A DNA stretch of 64,000 nucleotides from DATBVX01 sp963810775. Its GTDB lineage: Bacteria; Pseudomonadota; Gammaproteobacteria; Steroidobacterales; Steroidobacteraceae. The notes under the pieces were generated by a model that saw only the letters and a list, made by a program, of their open reading frames with translations, ran no database searches and was not told where the DNA came from. The position numbers and the translations under genes were made by a program. Shown in pieces: positions 16,998 to 27,300 of the stretch. Positions within the stretch are counted from its first letter, which is position 1, and every line of letters starts with the position of its first letter. Where the stretch lies: NCBI GenBank assembly GCA_963810775.1, contig CAWEOT010000006.1, positions 124,001-188,000 on the forward strand, written 5' to 3'.

Positions 16998-17808
16998 TTT
17001 GCGACGTACGAACCGCCTCCGCCAGCCTCGTGAAAATCCTTTCCAGCACGCGCTGAAACGCCGCGAAGCGCGGCTGGCCGGTTGCACCGACCGCCTGGCC
17101 CTCGAGCATGTAAAGCCGCTGGCACATTTCGATCTGCAGTGTTTGCGCCTTGTCGACCGAGCAGTAATGCGCAGTGATGAATCCGCCCTTGTAGGGTTGA
17201 TTGACAGTGACCTGGAGTTTCTCGGCGCGAAACAGCTCGCGCACCAGTTCTGTGAGGACGGCATCGCACGTGGTGCCGTCGCGATCACCGAGAAAAATGT
17301 CCTCGTGCAGCACGCCGTGCAGTCGGCTCGCACGCGATTCGACGCTATGCAGATCGATCAGGTAACAGCGGCCGAATTGCGCCACCTTTTCGCGCAAGCG
17401 CTTTTCCAGCGCCCCGTGATACGGACGGTAGTACTTCTCCACGCGCACAGCGACTTCGTCCGGTGTCGGCGGCACGCGCCAGATGGCTTCGCCCTGGAAG
17501 GTTTCGGTGGGAACCAGCGTAGTCTCGAAACGTCCCGGGTATAGAGGTCTCGAATCCGCGGGACGATTGAGGTCGACCACGAAGCGATGATGGGTCGCAT
17601 GGATGACATCGATACCGAGGTCGGGGAGGAAGGAATACAGCTCGTGCAGGTGCCAGTCAGTCATGAGCTCGGTGGCGCGCGTCGCGCCGGCGAACTGCGC
17701 GGAGATTTCACCTGGAACGAACGTTCCCGTGTGCGGGATGCTGGTGAGAATGGGGATCTCTTCGCGGCGAGCCGGCAGATACCGCCAGATCGGTGGTGCG
17801 GTCGACAT
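16987..17808 (-). CDS. hutG: N-formylglutamate deformylase
   Basis: A 273-residue zinc amidohydrolase that releases glutamate and formate from N-formylglutamate, the last step of the five-step histidine pathway. The family features ILTSIPHTGTFVP, DWHLHELYSFLPDLG, VVDLNRPAD and LIDLHSVES are visible. The ATG at 17808 is chosen because it follows hutF by 16 bp and begins at the conserved region; upstream sequence in this frame belongs to hutF. Its presence with HutF shows that formiminoglutamate is processed through N-formylglutamate rather than directly to formamide. Confidence 0.95.
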   Translation of the reverse strand: MSTAPPIWRYLPARREEIPILTSIPHTGTFVPGEISAQFAGATRATELMTDWHLHELYSFLPDLGIDVIHATHHRFVVDLNRPADSRPLYPGRFETTLVPTETFQGEAIWRVPPTPDEVAVRVEKYYRPYHGALEKRLREKVAQFGRCYLIDLHSVESRASRLHGVLHEDIFLGDRDGTTCDAVLTELVRELFRAEKLQVTVNQPYKGGFITAHYCSVDKAQTLQIEMCQRLYMLEGQAVGATGQPRFAAFQRVLERIFTRLAEAVRTSQIKC

Positions 17809-17824
17809 GAGCAGTACCTCGCTC

Positions 17825-19168
17825 TCAGACAACACGCCGCGGTGAATCGTGCAGGCGCTGCATAGTGCTCGCAAAGCGCGCCGGGTCGACGCGACGTACC
17901 AGTGTTCCGCGCTCCACGCGCCGCTCGCCACCGACGTAAACAGAATCGATCTGCACCGCGCTGCCGCCCGTGAGCCAGGCGTCCAGGATGTTCTCGGGCG
18001 CGACACCCAGGAACAGCGAACTCTCCAGGTCGATCACCACCAGGTCCGCCCAAGCGCCCGGCGCAATCCGGCCCACCGGTTGGCCGATCGCGCGTCCGCC
18101 GGTCTCGGCCGCTTCACGCCACAGCGGCAAGCCGAGGCCCAGCGTGCCGCTCAGCACGCTGCGCTTGTGAGCAGCCAGGCGCTGTCCGTACTCGGCCCAG
18201 CGCAGCTCTTCGATCGCATCGATGCGCGCGTTGCTGTCCGAACCCACGGCAAACGTGCCGCCCCGCGCCACGAACTCCGGCAGCGCGAACAGCCCGTCGC
18301 CGAGATAGGCTTCGGTCAAAGGGCATAGAACGAGATTCGCGCGGCGCGCATGTATGAGTTCGATTTCCTCCGGCTCAGCGTGCGTCGCGTGCACCAGGCT
18401 CCAGCGCTCATCCAGTGGCACACTGTCGTCCAGGCAACGAATCGGCGGCCGGCCATAAGTCGCGCGACACTCGCTGACTTCGCGGATCTGCTCGCTGACA
18501 TGGATGTGAATCGGTGCGCGCGGACCGAGTATTTCGTCGGCGAGTGCAACGAATTGCGGCAGAGTCTCGGGCGCGACCGCGCGCAGCGAATGTGGGGCTG
18601 CGCCGCAGGGCTCCGCACGCAGTTGCTCGAGCAAGCGACCGAATTCATCCAGCGACTCATGGATGAAGCGACGCTGTTCGGGAGCGGCCGCACGATTGAA
18701 GTCGCCGCGCTGATAGAGCACCGGGAGCAACGTCATGCGGATGCCTGCCTCGCGCGCCGCTTCCCGCACGGCGAGCGCCATGTCGAGGGTTCTGGAACCA
18801 TCGCGCGCATGGTGCAGGTAGTGGAACTCGCCAACCGACGTAAATCCGCCGCGTAGCATCTCCGCGAAGGCTTGTGTTGCAATGACACGCAGGTCATCAG
18901 GCTCGAGGGCGTTCGCGACTGCATACATCGCCTCGCGCCAGCTCCAGAAGGAATCGGTGGCGCGGGTCTCGGGGACACCGACGAGCGCACGCTGGAACGC
19001 ATGACTGTGCGCGTTTGGCATGCCGGGAAGCGCGAGCGTTCCGTCCCAGGGACCCGAGGTCACCGCTTCGATCGATGCGATGCGGCCATCGTCCGCGAGC
19101 ACCAGACGCTGGCCCTTCTCGAGACCGGTGGGCGTCAATAGATATTCAAAAGTGAGCGTCCTCGGCAT
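17825..19168 (-). CDS. hutF: Formimidoylglutamate deiminase
   Basis: A 447-residue amidohydrolase that deiminates N-formimino-L-glutamate to N-formylglutamate and ammonia. The metal site is marked by PNAHSHAFQRAL, HIHVSEQ, HATHAEPEE and GSDSNARIDAIEELR. The ATG at 19168 matches the family start (MPRTLTFEYLL); the frame stays open upstream to 19291, but that would run into the divergent hutI gene. Only 28 bp separate the hutF and hutI start codons, so their promoters must overlap coding sequence. It is followed by hutG. Confidence 0.95.
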   Translation of the reverse strand: MPRTLTFEYLLTPTGLEKGQRLVLADDGRIASIEAVTSGPWDGTLALPGMPNAHSHAFQRALVGVPETRATDSFWSWREAMYAVANALEPDDLRVIATQAFAEMLRGGFTSVGEFHYLHHARDGSRTLDMALAVREAAREAGIRMTLLPVLYQRGDFNRAAAPEQRRFIHESLDEFGRLLEQLRAEPCGAAPHSLRAVAPETLPQFVALADEILGPRAPIHIHVSEQIREVSECRATYGRPPIRCLDDSVPLDERWSLVHATHAEPEEIELIHARRANLVLCPLTEAYLGDGLFALPEFVARGGTFAVGSDSNARIDAIEELRWAEYGQRLAAHKRSVLSGTLGLGLPLWREAAETGGRAIGQPVGRIAPGAWADLVVIDLESSLFLGVAPENILDAWLTGGSAVQIDSVYVGGERRVERGTLVRRVDPARFASTMQRLHDSPRRVV

Positions 19169-19196
19169 ACCCTTGAGCGCGTTGCAGTGATGGTGA

Positions 19197-20387
19197 GTGC
19201 TCTTGTTCGATCTCAGAGTCGATAACGCGCGATTGTATCCGATGCACGGCGACGCCAAGCCGAGCGTCGCGCGATCTTTCGCCGTCAGCAATGGCAGCGT
19301 CGTCGCCCTCGATGGCGAGGGTGCCGCCCGAAATACATACGACGCAAGAGGCGCGCTCGTGCTCCCGGGTTTCGTTGACTGCCATACCCATGCGGTCTAT
19401 GCCGGGGATCGGGCGCGCGAACATCGCCTGAAACTCGCTGGCGTCTCGTACGCGGAGATCGCACGCGCCGGCGGGGGCATAATTTCCACCGTGCGAGCGG
19501 TGCGCGCCGCGAGTGGACGCGAACTGGTAGAAGCAGCACGGCCGCGGCTCGCCGCCCTGGCTGCAGAGGGAGTGACCACGCTCGAGATCAAGAGCGGCTA
19601 TGGTCTCGACGTCGACAATGAGATCAAGATGTTGCGCGCCATCCGCGAGCTTGCGCAGCAGACCCCGATACGGCTGGTGCCGACCCTCCTCGCGGCACAT
19701 GCCGTGCCTCCTGATTCGAACCCTCACGACTATATCGATCGGGTCATCAGCGAGCTCTTGCCGCGCGTGCGCGAGGAGCGTCTCGCCGATTGTGTCGATG
19801 CATTCGTCGAAACGATCGCCTTCGATCTGGATGACGCGCGACGATTGTTCACGCGCGCACGTGAGCTGGGGTTCAGAATTCGCGTGCACGCCGAACAACT
19901 TTCGCCTAGTGGCGCGGCCGCCCTCGGTGCCGAGCTCGGCGCGCTTTCTTGCGATCATCTGGAATATCTGGATGCAAGTGGTGCGCGCGCGATGGCCGCC
20001 GCCGGCAGCGTCGCGGTGCTCCTGCCCGGCGCGTACTACTTCCTGCGCGAATCACATCGTCCTCCCGTGACGCTGTTGCGCGAGCACGGGGTGGGAATGG
20101 CAGTGGCGTCGGATCTCAACCCGGGTTCCTCGCCTATCGCGAGCCTGCTCACCTGCCTGCACATGTCGGTGCTGCTGTTCGGATTGACGCCGGAGGAAGC
20201 TTTGCTCGGCGTCACCTACAATGCCGCGCGCGCATTGGGACGACAGGATCTTGGAGCATTGGCTCCAGGACGGCGCGCGGACTTTACGGTCTGGGACATC
20301 CCGGAACCGGAATTCCTCGCGTACCAGCTCGGCGGCGTGAGACCTGTCGCCATATTTATCAACGGAGAGCGCCAGCCTCGTGACTGA
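19197..20387 (+). CDS. hutI: Imidazolonepropionase
   Basis: A 396-residue zinc amidohydrolase converting 4-imidazolone-5-propanoate to N-formimino-L-glutamate. Key motifs are GFVDCHTHAVYAGDR, the AGGGI loop, HAEQLS, CDHLEYL and SDLNPGSSP. The only reasonable start is GTG at 19197, with a weak ribosome binding site. The gene is divergent from hutF and overlaps hutH by 8 bp, so hutI and hutH are translationally coupled. Confidence 0.96.
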   Translation: MLLFDLRVDNARLYPMHGDAKPSVARSFAVSNGSVVALDGEGAARNTYDARGALVLPGFVDCHTHAVYAGDRAREHRLKLAGVSYAEIARAGGGIISTVRAVRAASGRELVEAARPRLAALAAEGVTTLEIKSGYGLDVDNEIKMLRAIRELAQQTPIRLVPTLLAAHAVPPDSNPHDYIDRVISELLPRVREERLADCVDAFVETIAFDLDDARRLFTRARELGFRIRVHAEQLSPSGAAALGAELGALSCDHLEYLDASGARAMAAAGSVAVLLPGAYYFLRESHRPPVTLLREHGVGMAVASDLNPGSSPIASLLTCLHMSVLLFGLTPEEALLGVTYNAARALGRQDLGALAPGRRADFTVWDIPEPEFLAYQLGGVRPVAIFINGERQPRD

Positions 20388-21915
20388 CACATGGCAATTG
20401 ACGGGTAAGGATCTCACCATCGAGAAGCTTGCAAGCTACGAGCAGTCGCGCCCGAAGCTGGCGCTGGGCGAGGATGCTCGCCGGCGTGTGCAGGCCAGCC
20501 GCGACACTGTTGCAGCGGCCGTCAGAGACGGTCGCGTGAGCTACGGCATCACCACGGGATTCGGCGCATTCGCCAATCGGCAGATTCCCGAGGGAAAGGT
20601 AAAGGAGCTGCAGCTCAACCTGGTCCGCAGCCACAGCTGCGGCGTCGGCGAGCCGCTGCCGGACGCAATCGTCCGCCGCATCCTGCTGCTCAAGGCCAAC
20701 AGCCTCGCTGCGGGTTTTTCCGGTGTTCGTCCGCTGGTGATCGAGGCTCTCATCGCATTTCTGAATCGCGGTGTTCTACCGGTGATTCCAGGCCGCGGTT
20801 CCGTCGGCGCGTCGGGTGATCTCGCGCCGCTGGCACATCTCGCGCTCGCGCTGATCGGCGAAGGTGAAGCACGCCGCAACGGGCAAAACATGTCGGGCAA
20901 AGAAGTGTTCGAGGCCGCAGGCATCGCTCCGATCGAGCTCGAAGCCAAGGAGGGACTCGCGCTCCTCAACGGCACACAACTCAGCGCCGCGCTTGCCATC
21001 GAAGGATTGTTGCGCGCGCAGAACCTGCTGCACGGTGCGATCGTGGTTGGCGCATTGACCGTCGATGCACTCGCCGGCAGCTACACGCCCTTCGATGCCC
21101 GCATTCATTCCGCCCGCGGTTTGCCCGGCCAGATCTATGTCGCCGACTGCTTCCGGCGATTGCTGACGGAGAGCGAGATCAAGCGCAGCCACGAGAACTG
21201 CGATCGGGTGCAAGACCCCTACGCGGTGCGCTGCATGCCGCAGGTGTTCGGCGCCGTGGCCGACACCCTCACACACGCTCGACTGGTATTGCAGGCCGAG
21301 TCCAACGGCGTGTCGGACAACCCGCTCATCTTCGGCGAGGAGATTCTCTCCGGCGGCAACTTCCACGCGGCGCCGCTCGGCTTCATCAGCGACTTCCTCG
21401 GCATCGCCGTAGCGGAGCTCGCCAGCATGTCGGAACGTCGCACCGATCTGCTCGACCGGCGCGTCAACCCCGCGCTCAACATGTTTCTCACCAGCGAGCC
21501 GGGTGTGGAATCCGGTTTCATGATCGCGCACGTTACTGCGGCCGCCCTGGCATCAGAGAACAAGACGCTTGCTCATCCCGCTTCCGTCGACAGCATTCCG
21601 ACCTCGGCGGGCCAGGAGGATCACGTCAGCATGGCGCCGTGGGCGGGACTGAAGCTGCTCAGGATCTGCGATAACACCGCCATGGTTCTTGGCATCGAGC
21701 TGCTCGCCGCGGCGCGCGCCATCGATTGCATGCGCCCGCTGCGCTCGACGCCGGAACTCGAAGCGCTGCATGCCGCCGTGCGCCAACGCGTGCCCTTCAA
21801 TCCGAAGGATCATCGCCTCGATGGTGACATAACGAAGCTCACCGACATGGTGCAGTCCGGGGAACTCCGCGGATTCCTTCGATACGACCTCAGCGCTCCG
21901 GCAACGCATGTGTGA
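20380..21915 (+). CDS. hutH: Histidine ammonia-lyase
   Basis: A 511-residue enzyme that deaminates histidine to urocanate, the committing step of the pathway. The autocatalytic MIO cofactor arises from A144-S145-G146 within GSVGASGDLAPLAH. Other landmarks are TTGFGAFAN, QDPYAVRCMPQV (substrate binding) and SAGQEDHVSM. The start is GTG at 20380, inside the end of hutI. Together with hutU, hutI, hutF and hutG the window encodes the whole five-enzyme route to glutamate. Confidence 0.98.
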   Translation: MTDTWQLTGKDLTIEKLASYEQSRPKLALGEDARRRVQASRDTVAAAVRDGRVSYGITTGFGAFANRQIPEGKVKELQLNLVRSHSCGVGEPLPDAIVRRILLLKANSLAAGFSGVRPLVIEALIAFLNRGVLPVIPGRGSVGASGDLAPLAHLALALIGEGEARRNGQNMSGKEVFEAAGIAPIELEAKEGLALLNGTQLSAALAIEGLLRAQNLLHGAIVVGALTVDALAGSYTPFDARIHSARGLPGQIYVADCFRRLLTESEIKRSHENCDRVQDPYAVRCMPQVFGAVADTLTHARLVLQAESNGVSDNPLIFGEEILSGGNFHAAPLGFISDFLGIAVAELASMSERRTDLLDRRVNPALNMFLTSEPGVESGFMIAHVTAAALASENKTLAHPASVDSIPTSAGQEDHVSMAPWAGLKLLRICDNTAMVLGIELLAAARAIDCMRPLRSTPELEALHAAVRQRVPFNPKDHRLDGDITKLTDMVQSGELRGFLRYDLSAPATHV

Positions 21916-21993
21916 GCGCGCGTAACTGGGTTACACTGCTCTGGCCGCGCGGATTCGGGGGATGAAAACGCCGCGGTGCATAAGGAACAAGAA

Positions 21994-22704
21994 ATGTCGG
22001 TGTATATCGATACGCAGAGCCGTCTGCACCACGACCAGCAACAGAATCTTGCAGTCTCCTGCCCTCATTGCCAGGTGCTGTCACACATCACGCCCCTGGC
22101 GGTTCCGCAATACGATCAGCTCGTGACCTTCCGGCCCAAGCAGGTGGGCATCGTATTTCGCTGCGATTCCTGCAACGCGCCAGTGTTTCTGAAATTCAAC
22201 GCCAAGATGTATGCCGCCAGCCGCGTGGAGTTGGCCGCGACGTTCGTGGAGCTCGAGCGTGCCAAGGAGAAGTTCAGCTACACATACCTGCCGGAGGAAG
22301 CGGAGGTACTATTCAAGGAAGCTCTCTCCTGTTATTCGGCGGTGTGCTTCAACGCTTTTGCGTCTATGTGCCGTCGCACCGCGCAAGTGGTGTTCGCAGA
22401 GCTCGGCAACTCCGGCAAACTCAAACTGTTCGACGAGCTCAACGAGATCCGTGATCTGGGCGAAATCGATCCGGATACCTTCAACATCGTCCGGCGCGTG
22501 ATCTTCGGCAGCGACAACGAGAATCAGCCTGCTGTGCCGGAGATCAACGCCTACGTCGCAGGCGTCCTGCTCGAGGTGATGAAGGATCTGCTGTATCAGG
22601 CTTACGTCCGCAAGGGTCGGCTACAGCAGGCGATGATGGTGCGACGTTTCTTCCTCGAGGAAACCGACCCGAATCTCGCGGCGCTGTCGAAGAACCGCGC
22701 CTAG
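21994..22704 (+). CDS. Zinc-ribbon DUF4145-type protein
   Basis: A 236-residue protein of unknown function. C23, C26, C57 and C60 (SCPHC and RCDSC) form a four-cysteine zinc ribbon at the N-terminus. The rest is helical and resembles DUF4145, a domain found in varied proteins including some restriction-associated ones. AAGGAA lies upstream of the ATG at 21994, which is preferred over the GTG at 21976. It follows hutH by 78 bp but has no known role in histidine use. Its 3' end overlaps hutU convergently by 4 bp. Confidence 0.7.
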   Translation: MSVYIDTQSRLHHDQQQNLAVSCPHCQVLSHITPLAVPQYDQLVTFRPKQVGIVFRCDSCNAPVFLKFNAKMYAASRVELAATFVELERAKEKFSYTYLPEEAEVLFKEALSCYSAVCFNAFASMCRRTAQVVFAELGNSGKLKLFDELNEIRDLGEIDPDTFNIVRRVIFGSDNENQPAVPEINAYVAGVLLEVMKDLLYQAYVRKGRLQQAMMVRRFFLEETDPNLAALSKNRA

Positions 22705-24368
22705 CTGCCCAGCATCGGCACATCGACCCCACGTGCATGCGCCACTTCGATGGCGCGCGCATAACCCGCATCCGCGTGCCGCATGACCCCGGTGCCCGGG
22801 TCATTGGTGAGCACCCGGCGCAGCGCGGCTTCGGCGCGTGGCGAGCCATCGGCGACGATCACCACTCCGGCGTGCAGCGAGTACCCCATTCCGACACCTC
22901 CACCGTGATGGAAGCTCACCCATGAAGCCCCGCTCGCCGTATTGAGCAAGGCATTGAGCAGCGGCCAGTCAGCTACCGCATCGGACCCATCCTGCATGCT
23001 CTCGGTTTCGCGATAGGGGGAAGCCACGGAGCCCGCGTCGAGATGGTCACGGCCGATGACGATCGGCGCTTTCAGCTCGCCTTTGCGCACCATGTCGTTG
23101 AACGCGAGCCCGAGCCGGTGCCGCTCTCCGTAACCCAGCCAGCAGATGCGCGCCGGCAGCCCCTGAAACTTGATGCGCTGGCTGGCGTGATCGAGCCAGC
23201 GAAGCAGATCCTTCTTTTCCGGAAACAGCTCGCGCGCTTTCGCGTCCGTGCGCGCGATGTCCTGCGGATCGCCCGAAAGCGCGACCCAACGAAATGGACC
23301 CATGCCCTCACAGAACAAGGGGCGTATGTAAAGCGGTACGAATCCCTGGAAATCGAACGCATTCGCGACCCCAGCATCGCGTGCCATGGCGCGGATGTTG
23401 TTGCCGTAGTCGAAAGTCGGAATACCGCGCTCGTGAAAGCCGAGCATCGCGCGCACCTGCTCAGCCATCGACTCCTTGGCGAGTCGCATGTACTCCTTCG
23501 GATCACGTTGGCGCAGCTCGGCGGCTTGCTCGAGCGAGAAGCCCAGCGGGATGTAGCCGTTCAACGGATCGTGTGCAGAGGTCTGATCGGTGACCAGATG
23601 CGGTTGAGGCGAGCCCGCCAGTATCTGCGGAAAGACTTTGGCGGCGTTGCCGAGAAGGCCAACCGAGATCGTCGCGCCGCGCCCCTGCGCGTCTGAAATC
23701 ATGCCGAGCGCCTGCTCCAGCGTCTCAGCTCGCGCATCGAGGTAGCCGGTTCTTAAACGCATATCGATGCGTCTTGCATCGACCTCCACGGCGAGGCTGG
23801 AAAGCCCGGCGAAGGTTGCGGCGAGCGGCTGAGCTCCGCCCATTCCGCCGAGGCCGCCTGTGAGCAGCCACTTGCCGGAACTCTGACCGTCGTAATGCTT
23901 GCGCAGCGCTTCGGCAAAGGTCTCGTAGGTGCCCTGCACGATCCCCTGTGAGCCGATATAGATCCAGGAGCCTGCCGTCATCTGGCCGAACATCATCAGG
24001 CCCTGGCGGTCGAGCTCGAAGAAGTGCTCCCAGTTCGCCCAATGGCCAACGAGATTGGAATTCGCGAGCAGCACGCGCGGTGCGGCCTCGTGAGTCTTGA
24101 ACACACCAACCGGCTTGCCGGATTGAATCAGCAGAGTCTCGTCATTTTCGAGGCGGCGCAGCGTACGCACGATGGCATCGAAGCATTCCCAATTGCGCGC
24201 TGCCCGACCGATGCCGCCATAGACGACCAACTCGTGTGGATTCTCCGCGACCTCCGGATCGAGGTTGTTGTGCAACATGCGTAGTGCCGCTTCCTGCTGC
24301 CAGCCCTTGCAGCTCAGCTCGGAGCCACGCGGCGCGTGCAGTGTCACGTCCCGGTATCGTGTAATCAT
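22701..24368 (-). CDS. hutU: Urocanate hydratase
   Basis: A 555-residue NAD-dependent enzyme hydrating urocanate to imidazolonepropionate. The segments WQQEAALRMLHNNLDPEVAE, TAGSWIYIGSQGIVQGTYE, the LLTGGLGGMGGAQPLA nucleotide-binding stretch and SFHHGGGVGMGYSLHAG are diagnostic. GGGGAAG serves as ribosome binding site before the ATG at 24368. It is not in the hutIH unit: it lies 27 bp behind purL on the minus strand, so read-through from purL or a promoter inside purL is needed. Confidence 0.98.
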   Translation of the reverse strand: MITRYRDVTLHAPRGSELSCKGWQQEAALRMLHNNLDPEVAENPHELVVYGGIGRAARNWECFDAIVRTLRRLENDETLLIQSGKPVGVFKTHEAAPRVLLANSNLVGHWANWEHFFELDRQGLMMFGQMTAGSWIYIGSQGIVQGTYETFAEALRKHYDGQSSGKWLLTGGLGGMGGAQPLAATFAGLSSLAVEVDARRIDMRLRTGYLDARAETLEQALGMISDAQGRGATISVGLLGNAAKVFPQILAGSPQPHLVTDQTSAHDPLNGYIPLGFSLEQAAELRQRDPKEYMRLAKESMAEQVRAMLGFHERGIPTFDYGNNIRAMARDAGVANAFDFQGFVPLYIRPLFCEGMGPFRWVALSGDPQDIARTDAKARELFPEKKDLLRWLDHASQRIKFQGLPARICWLGYGERHRLGLAFNDMVRKGELKAPIVIGRDHLDAGSVASPYRETESMQDGSDAVADWPLLNALLNTASGASWVSFHHGGGVGMGYSLHAGVVIVADGSPRAEAALRRVLTNDPGTGVMRHADAGYARAIEVAHARGVDVPMLGS

Positions 24369-24395
24369 CGTTCTTCCCCTGTCGCTGGCCGCGGA

Positions 24396-27300
24396 TCAAC
24401 TCACCCAGATACGTGCGTTACGGAACAAGCGCATCCAGCCACTGTCCTCACCCCATTCAGAGGGATGCCACGAGTTTTGCACGCTGCGAAATACGCGCTC
24501 CGGATGCGGCATTGTGATCGTGATTCGTCCATCAGCGTTGCTCAGCGCCGCGATGCCGAGCGGCGAGCCATTCGGATTCTCAGGATAGTGCTGCGTAGGC
24601 CGGCCTTGATTGTCGACGAATTGCATCGCGATCAAGCCAGCGTTCCCGCACGCTTCGAGCGCCGCCGGCGAATCGAACTCCGCCCTGCCCTCGCCGTGCG
24701 CGATGGCAATCGGCATCACTGTACCGTGCATGCCCTGAAGCAGCACCGATGGCGAGGGTGTGATTTGCACCAGGCCGAAGCGTGCCTCGTATTGCTCGGA
24801 CCGATTGCGCACGAACCGCGGCCAGTGTTCGCTACCCGGAATCAGCTCGCGCAGCGCCGACATCATCTGGCAGCCATTGCAGACACCCAGCGCAAACGCA
24901 TCACGACGCGCAAAGAAGTGCACGAATTCCTCGCGCGCGCGCGAATTGAACAGGATCGACTTCGCCCATCCCTCACCGGCCCCGAGCACATCGCCATATG
25001 AAAATCCGCCACAGGCGACGACGCCACGGAAATCGTCGAGCCTTACGCGACCCTCGAGAATGTCGGTCATGTGCACATCGGATGCTTCGAAGCCCGCGCG
25101 CATGAACACTGCCGCCATTTCGGCCTGGCTGTTCACACCCTGCTCGCGCAACACCGCGATCCGAGGGCGCGCCCCCCGACCTACGAACGGCGCGGCAACA
25201 TCTGCGGTGGGATCGAACGTGAACCGCGTGCTCAGACCGGGATCCTCGGCATCCCCGACACGTTCGTACTCTTCGTCTGCGCAGGCGGGATTGTCACGCA
25301 AACGTTGCAAGCGCCAGGAGGTTGCCGACCACTCACGGCGCAGCCTGGTACGTGACTCTTTCAGTAGCTCGCCTCCCAGCACGATTCGAATCCGCTCGCC
25401 GGGCTCGGGAGCACCCAGATCGTGTGTGCATTGCTCCAGATCGTGTTGACGAAGGACGGCGCGCACCGTATCGAGATCCTCGGCACGCACCTGGATGACG
25501 GCGCCGAGTTCCTCCGCACACAGGGCAGCGAGCGGCGTCGCGCCCTGCAGCGGAAGGGCAACGTCGAGGCCACAGTGGCCGGCGAAGGCCATCTCCAGAA
25601 GCGTGACGAGAGCACCGCCATCGGAGCGGTCGTGATAGGCGAGCAGCAGATCGCGCGCTTTCAGCGTCGTAATCGCGCTGACAAACCCGGCGAACAGTTG
25701 CGGATCATCCAGATCGGCCGGCACTGTGCCAAGTGCGTTATATACCTGTGCCAGGCATGAACCACCGAGACGGTTGCGGCCGCGACCGAGGTCGATCAGG
25801 AGCAGGCGCGTGGCGCCCGCATCGAGCCGCAGCTGCGGTGTGAGTGTGCGCCGGATGTCGCGCACCGGCGCAAAGGCCGAGATGATCAGCGACACCGGCG
25901 AGATGACCGAATAGCCCCGCTCCCTGCCTGCCCATGCGGACTTCATCGACAGGGAATCCTTGCCGACAGGGATAGTGATGCCGAGCGCCGGACATAGTTC
26001 TTCGCCCACTGCCTTGACGGTGGCGTAGAGCGTCGCGTCCTCGCCCGGCTCACCACAGGCCGCCATCCAGTTCGCCGACAGCCGCACTTGAGCGAGCGAT
26101 TCGACGTCGGCTGCGAGAATGTTCGTGATTGCCTCCCCGACCGCCAGGCGTCCGGATGCCGGACCATCGAGCAACGCGACTGGCGAACGCTCGCCCATTG
26201 CCATTGCCTCACCGGTGTAACCGACGTAATCCGATGCGGTGACTGCGACATCCGCGACCGCCACCTGCCATGGGCCGACCAACTGATCGCGCGCAATCAG
26301 TCCACCGACGGTGCGATCGCCGATCGTGATGAGGAATGTCTTATCGGCAATGGTAGGGAGCGCAAGCAAACGCGAAACCGCTTCGCGCAGTGGGATTGCC
26401 GCAGGATCAAAAGCACGGCCCTCCGAGCGAACGCTTTTCACGTCCCGCAACATCTTCGGCGCCTTGCCGAGCACAACGTCGACCGGCATATCAACCGGCC
26501 GGTTATCGAAATGCCGATCTTCAAGCGTCAATTGGCCATCGCCGCTGATCTCGCCGATCACGGCGTATGGACAGCGCTCGCGCTCGCAAATAGCTTCGAC
26601 TGTCGGCACCTCATCAACGGCAACTGCGAGGACATAGCGCTCCTGCGCTTCGTTGCACCACACTTCGAGCGGCGACATGCCCGGCTCGGCCGTCGGAATG
26701 CTGCGAAAGTCGATGCGCCCGCCACGGTGACTGTGCGCGATTGCTTCCGGTACCGCGTTCGACAAACCGCCCGCACCTACATCATGAATCAAAAGAATTG
26801 GATTGCGCTCGCCGAGCGCCCAGCAGCGATCGATAACTTCCTGCGCGCGCCGCTGGATTTCCGGGTTGCCACGCTGCACGGAAGCGAAGTCGAGATCCTC
26901 CTGGCTCGCGCCGCTGGTGAGCGATGAGGCAGCGCCACCGCCGAGACCAATGAGCATCCCCGGACCACCGAGCACCACGATGCGAGCGCCGACCGGTATT
27001 TCCCGTTTCTCGATGTGAGCACGCCGGATGTTGCCGAGACCGCCTGCGATCATGATCGGCTTGTGGTAGCCGCGAATGCGACCGGGCGCATCCCCTGCAA
27101 GCGCGAGCTCGAAGGAGCGGAAGTAACCGAGAATGTTCGGCCGGCCGAACTCGTTATTGAACGCCGCTGCGCCAATCGGCCCGTCGATCATGATCTGCAG
27201 CGCCGAGGCGATGCGCGGTGAGAGTTCGCGCTGTGGTTCCCATGCGTTTACAGCGTCCGGAATGCGCAGGTTCGATACGGTGAAGCCCGTCAGCCCCGCT

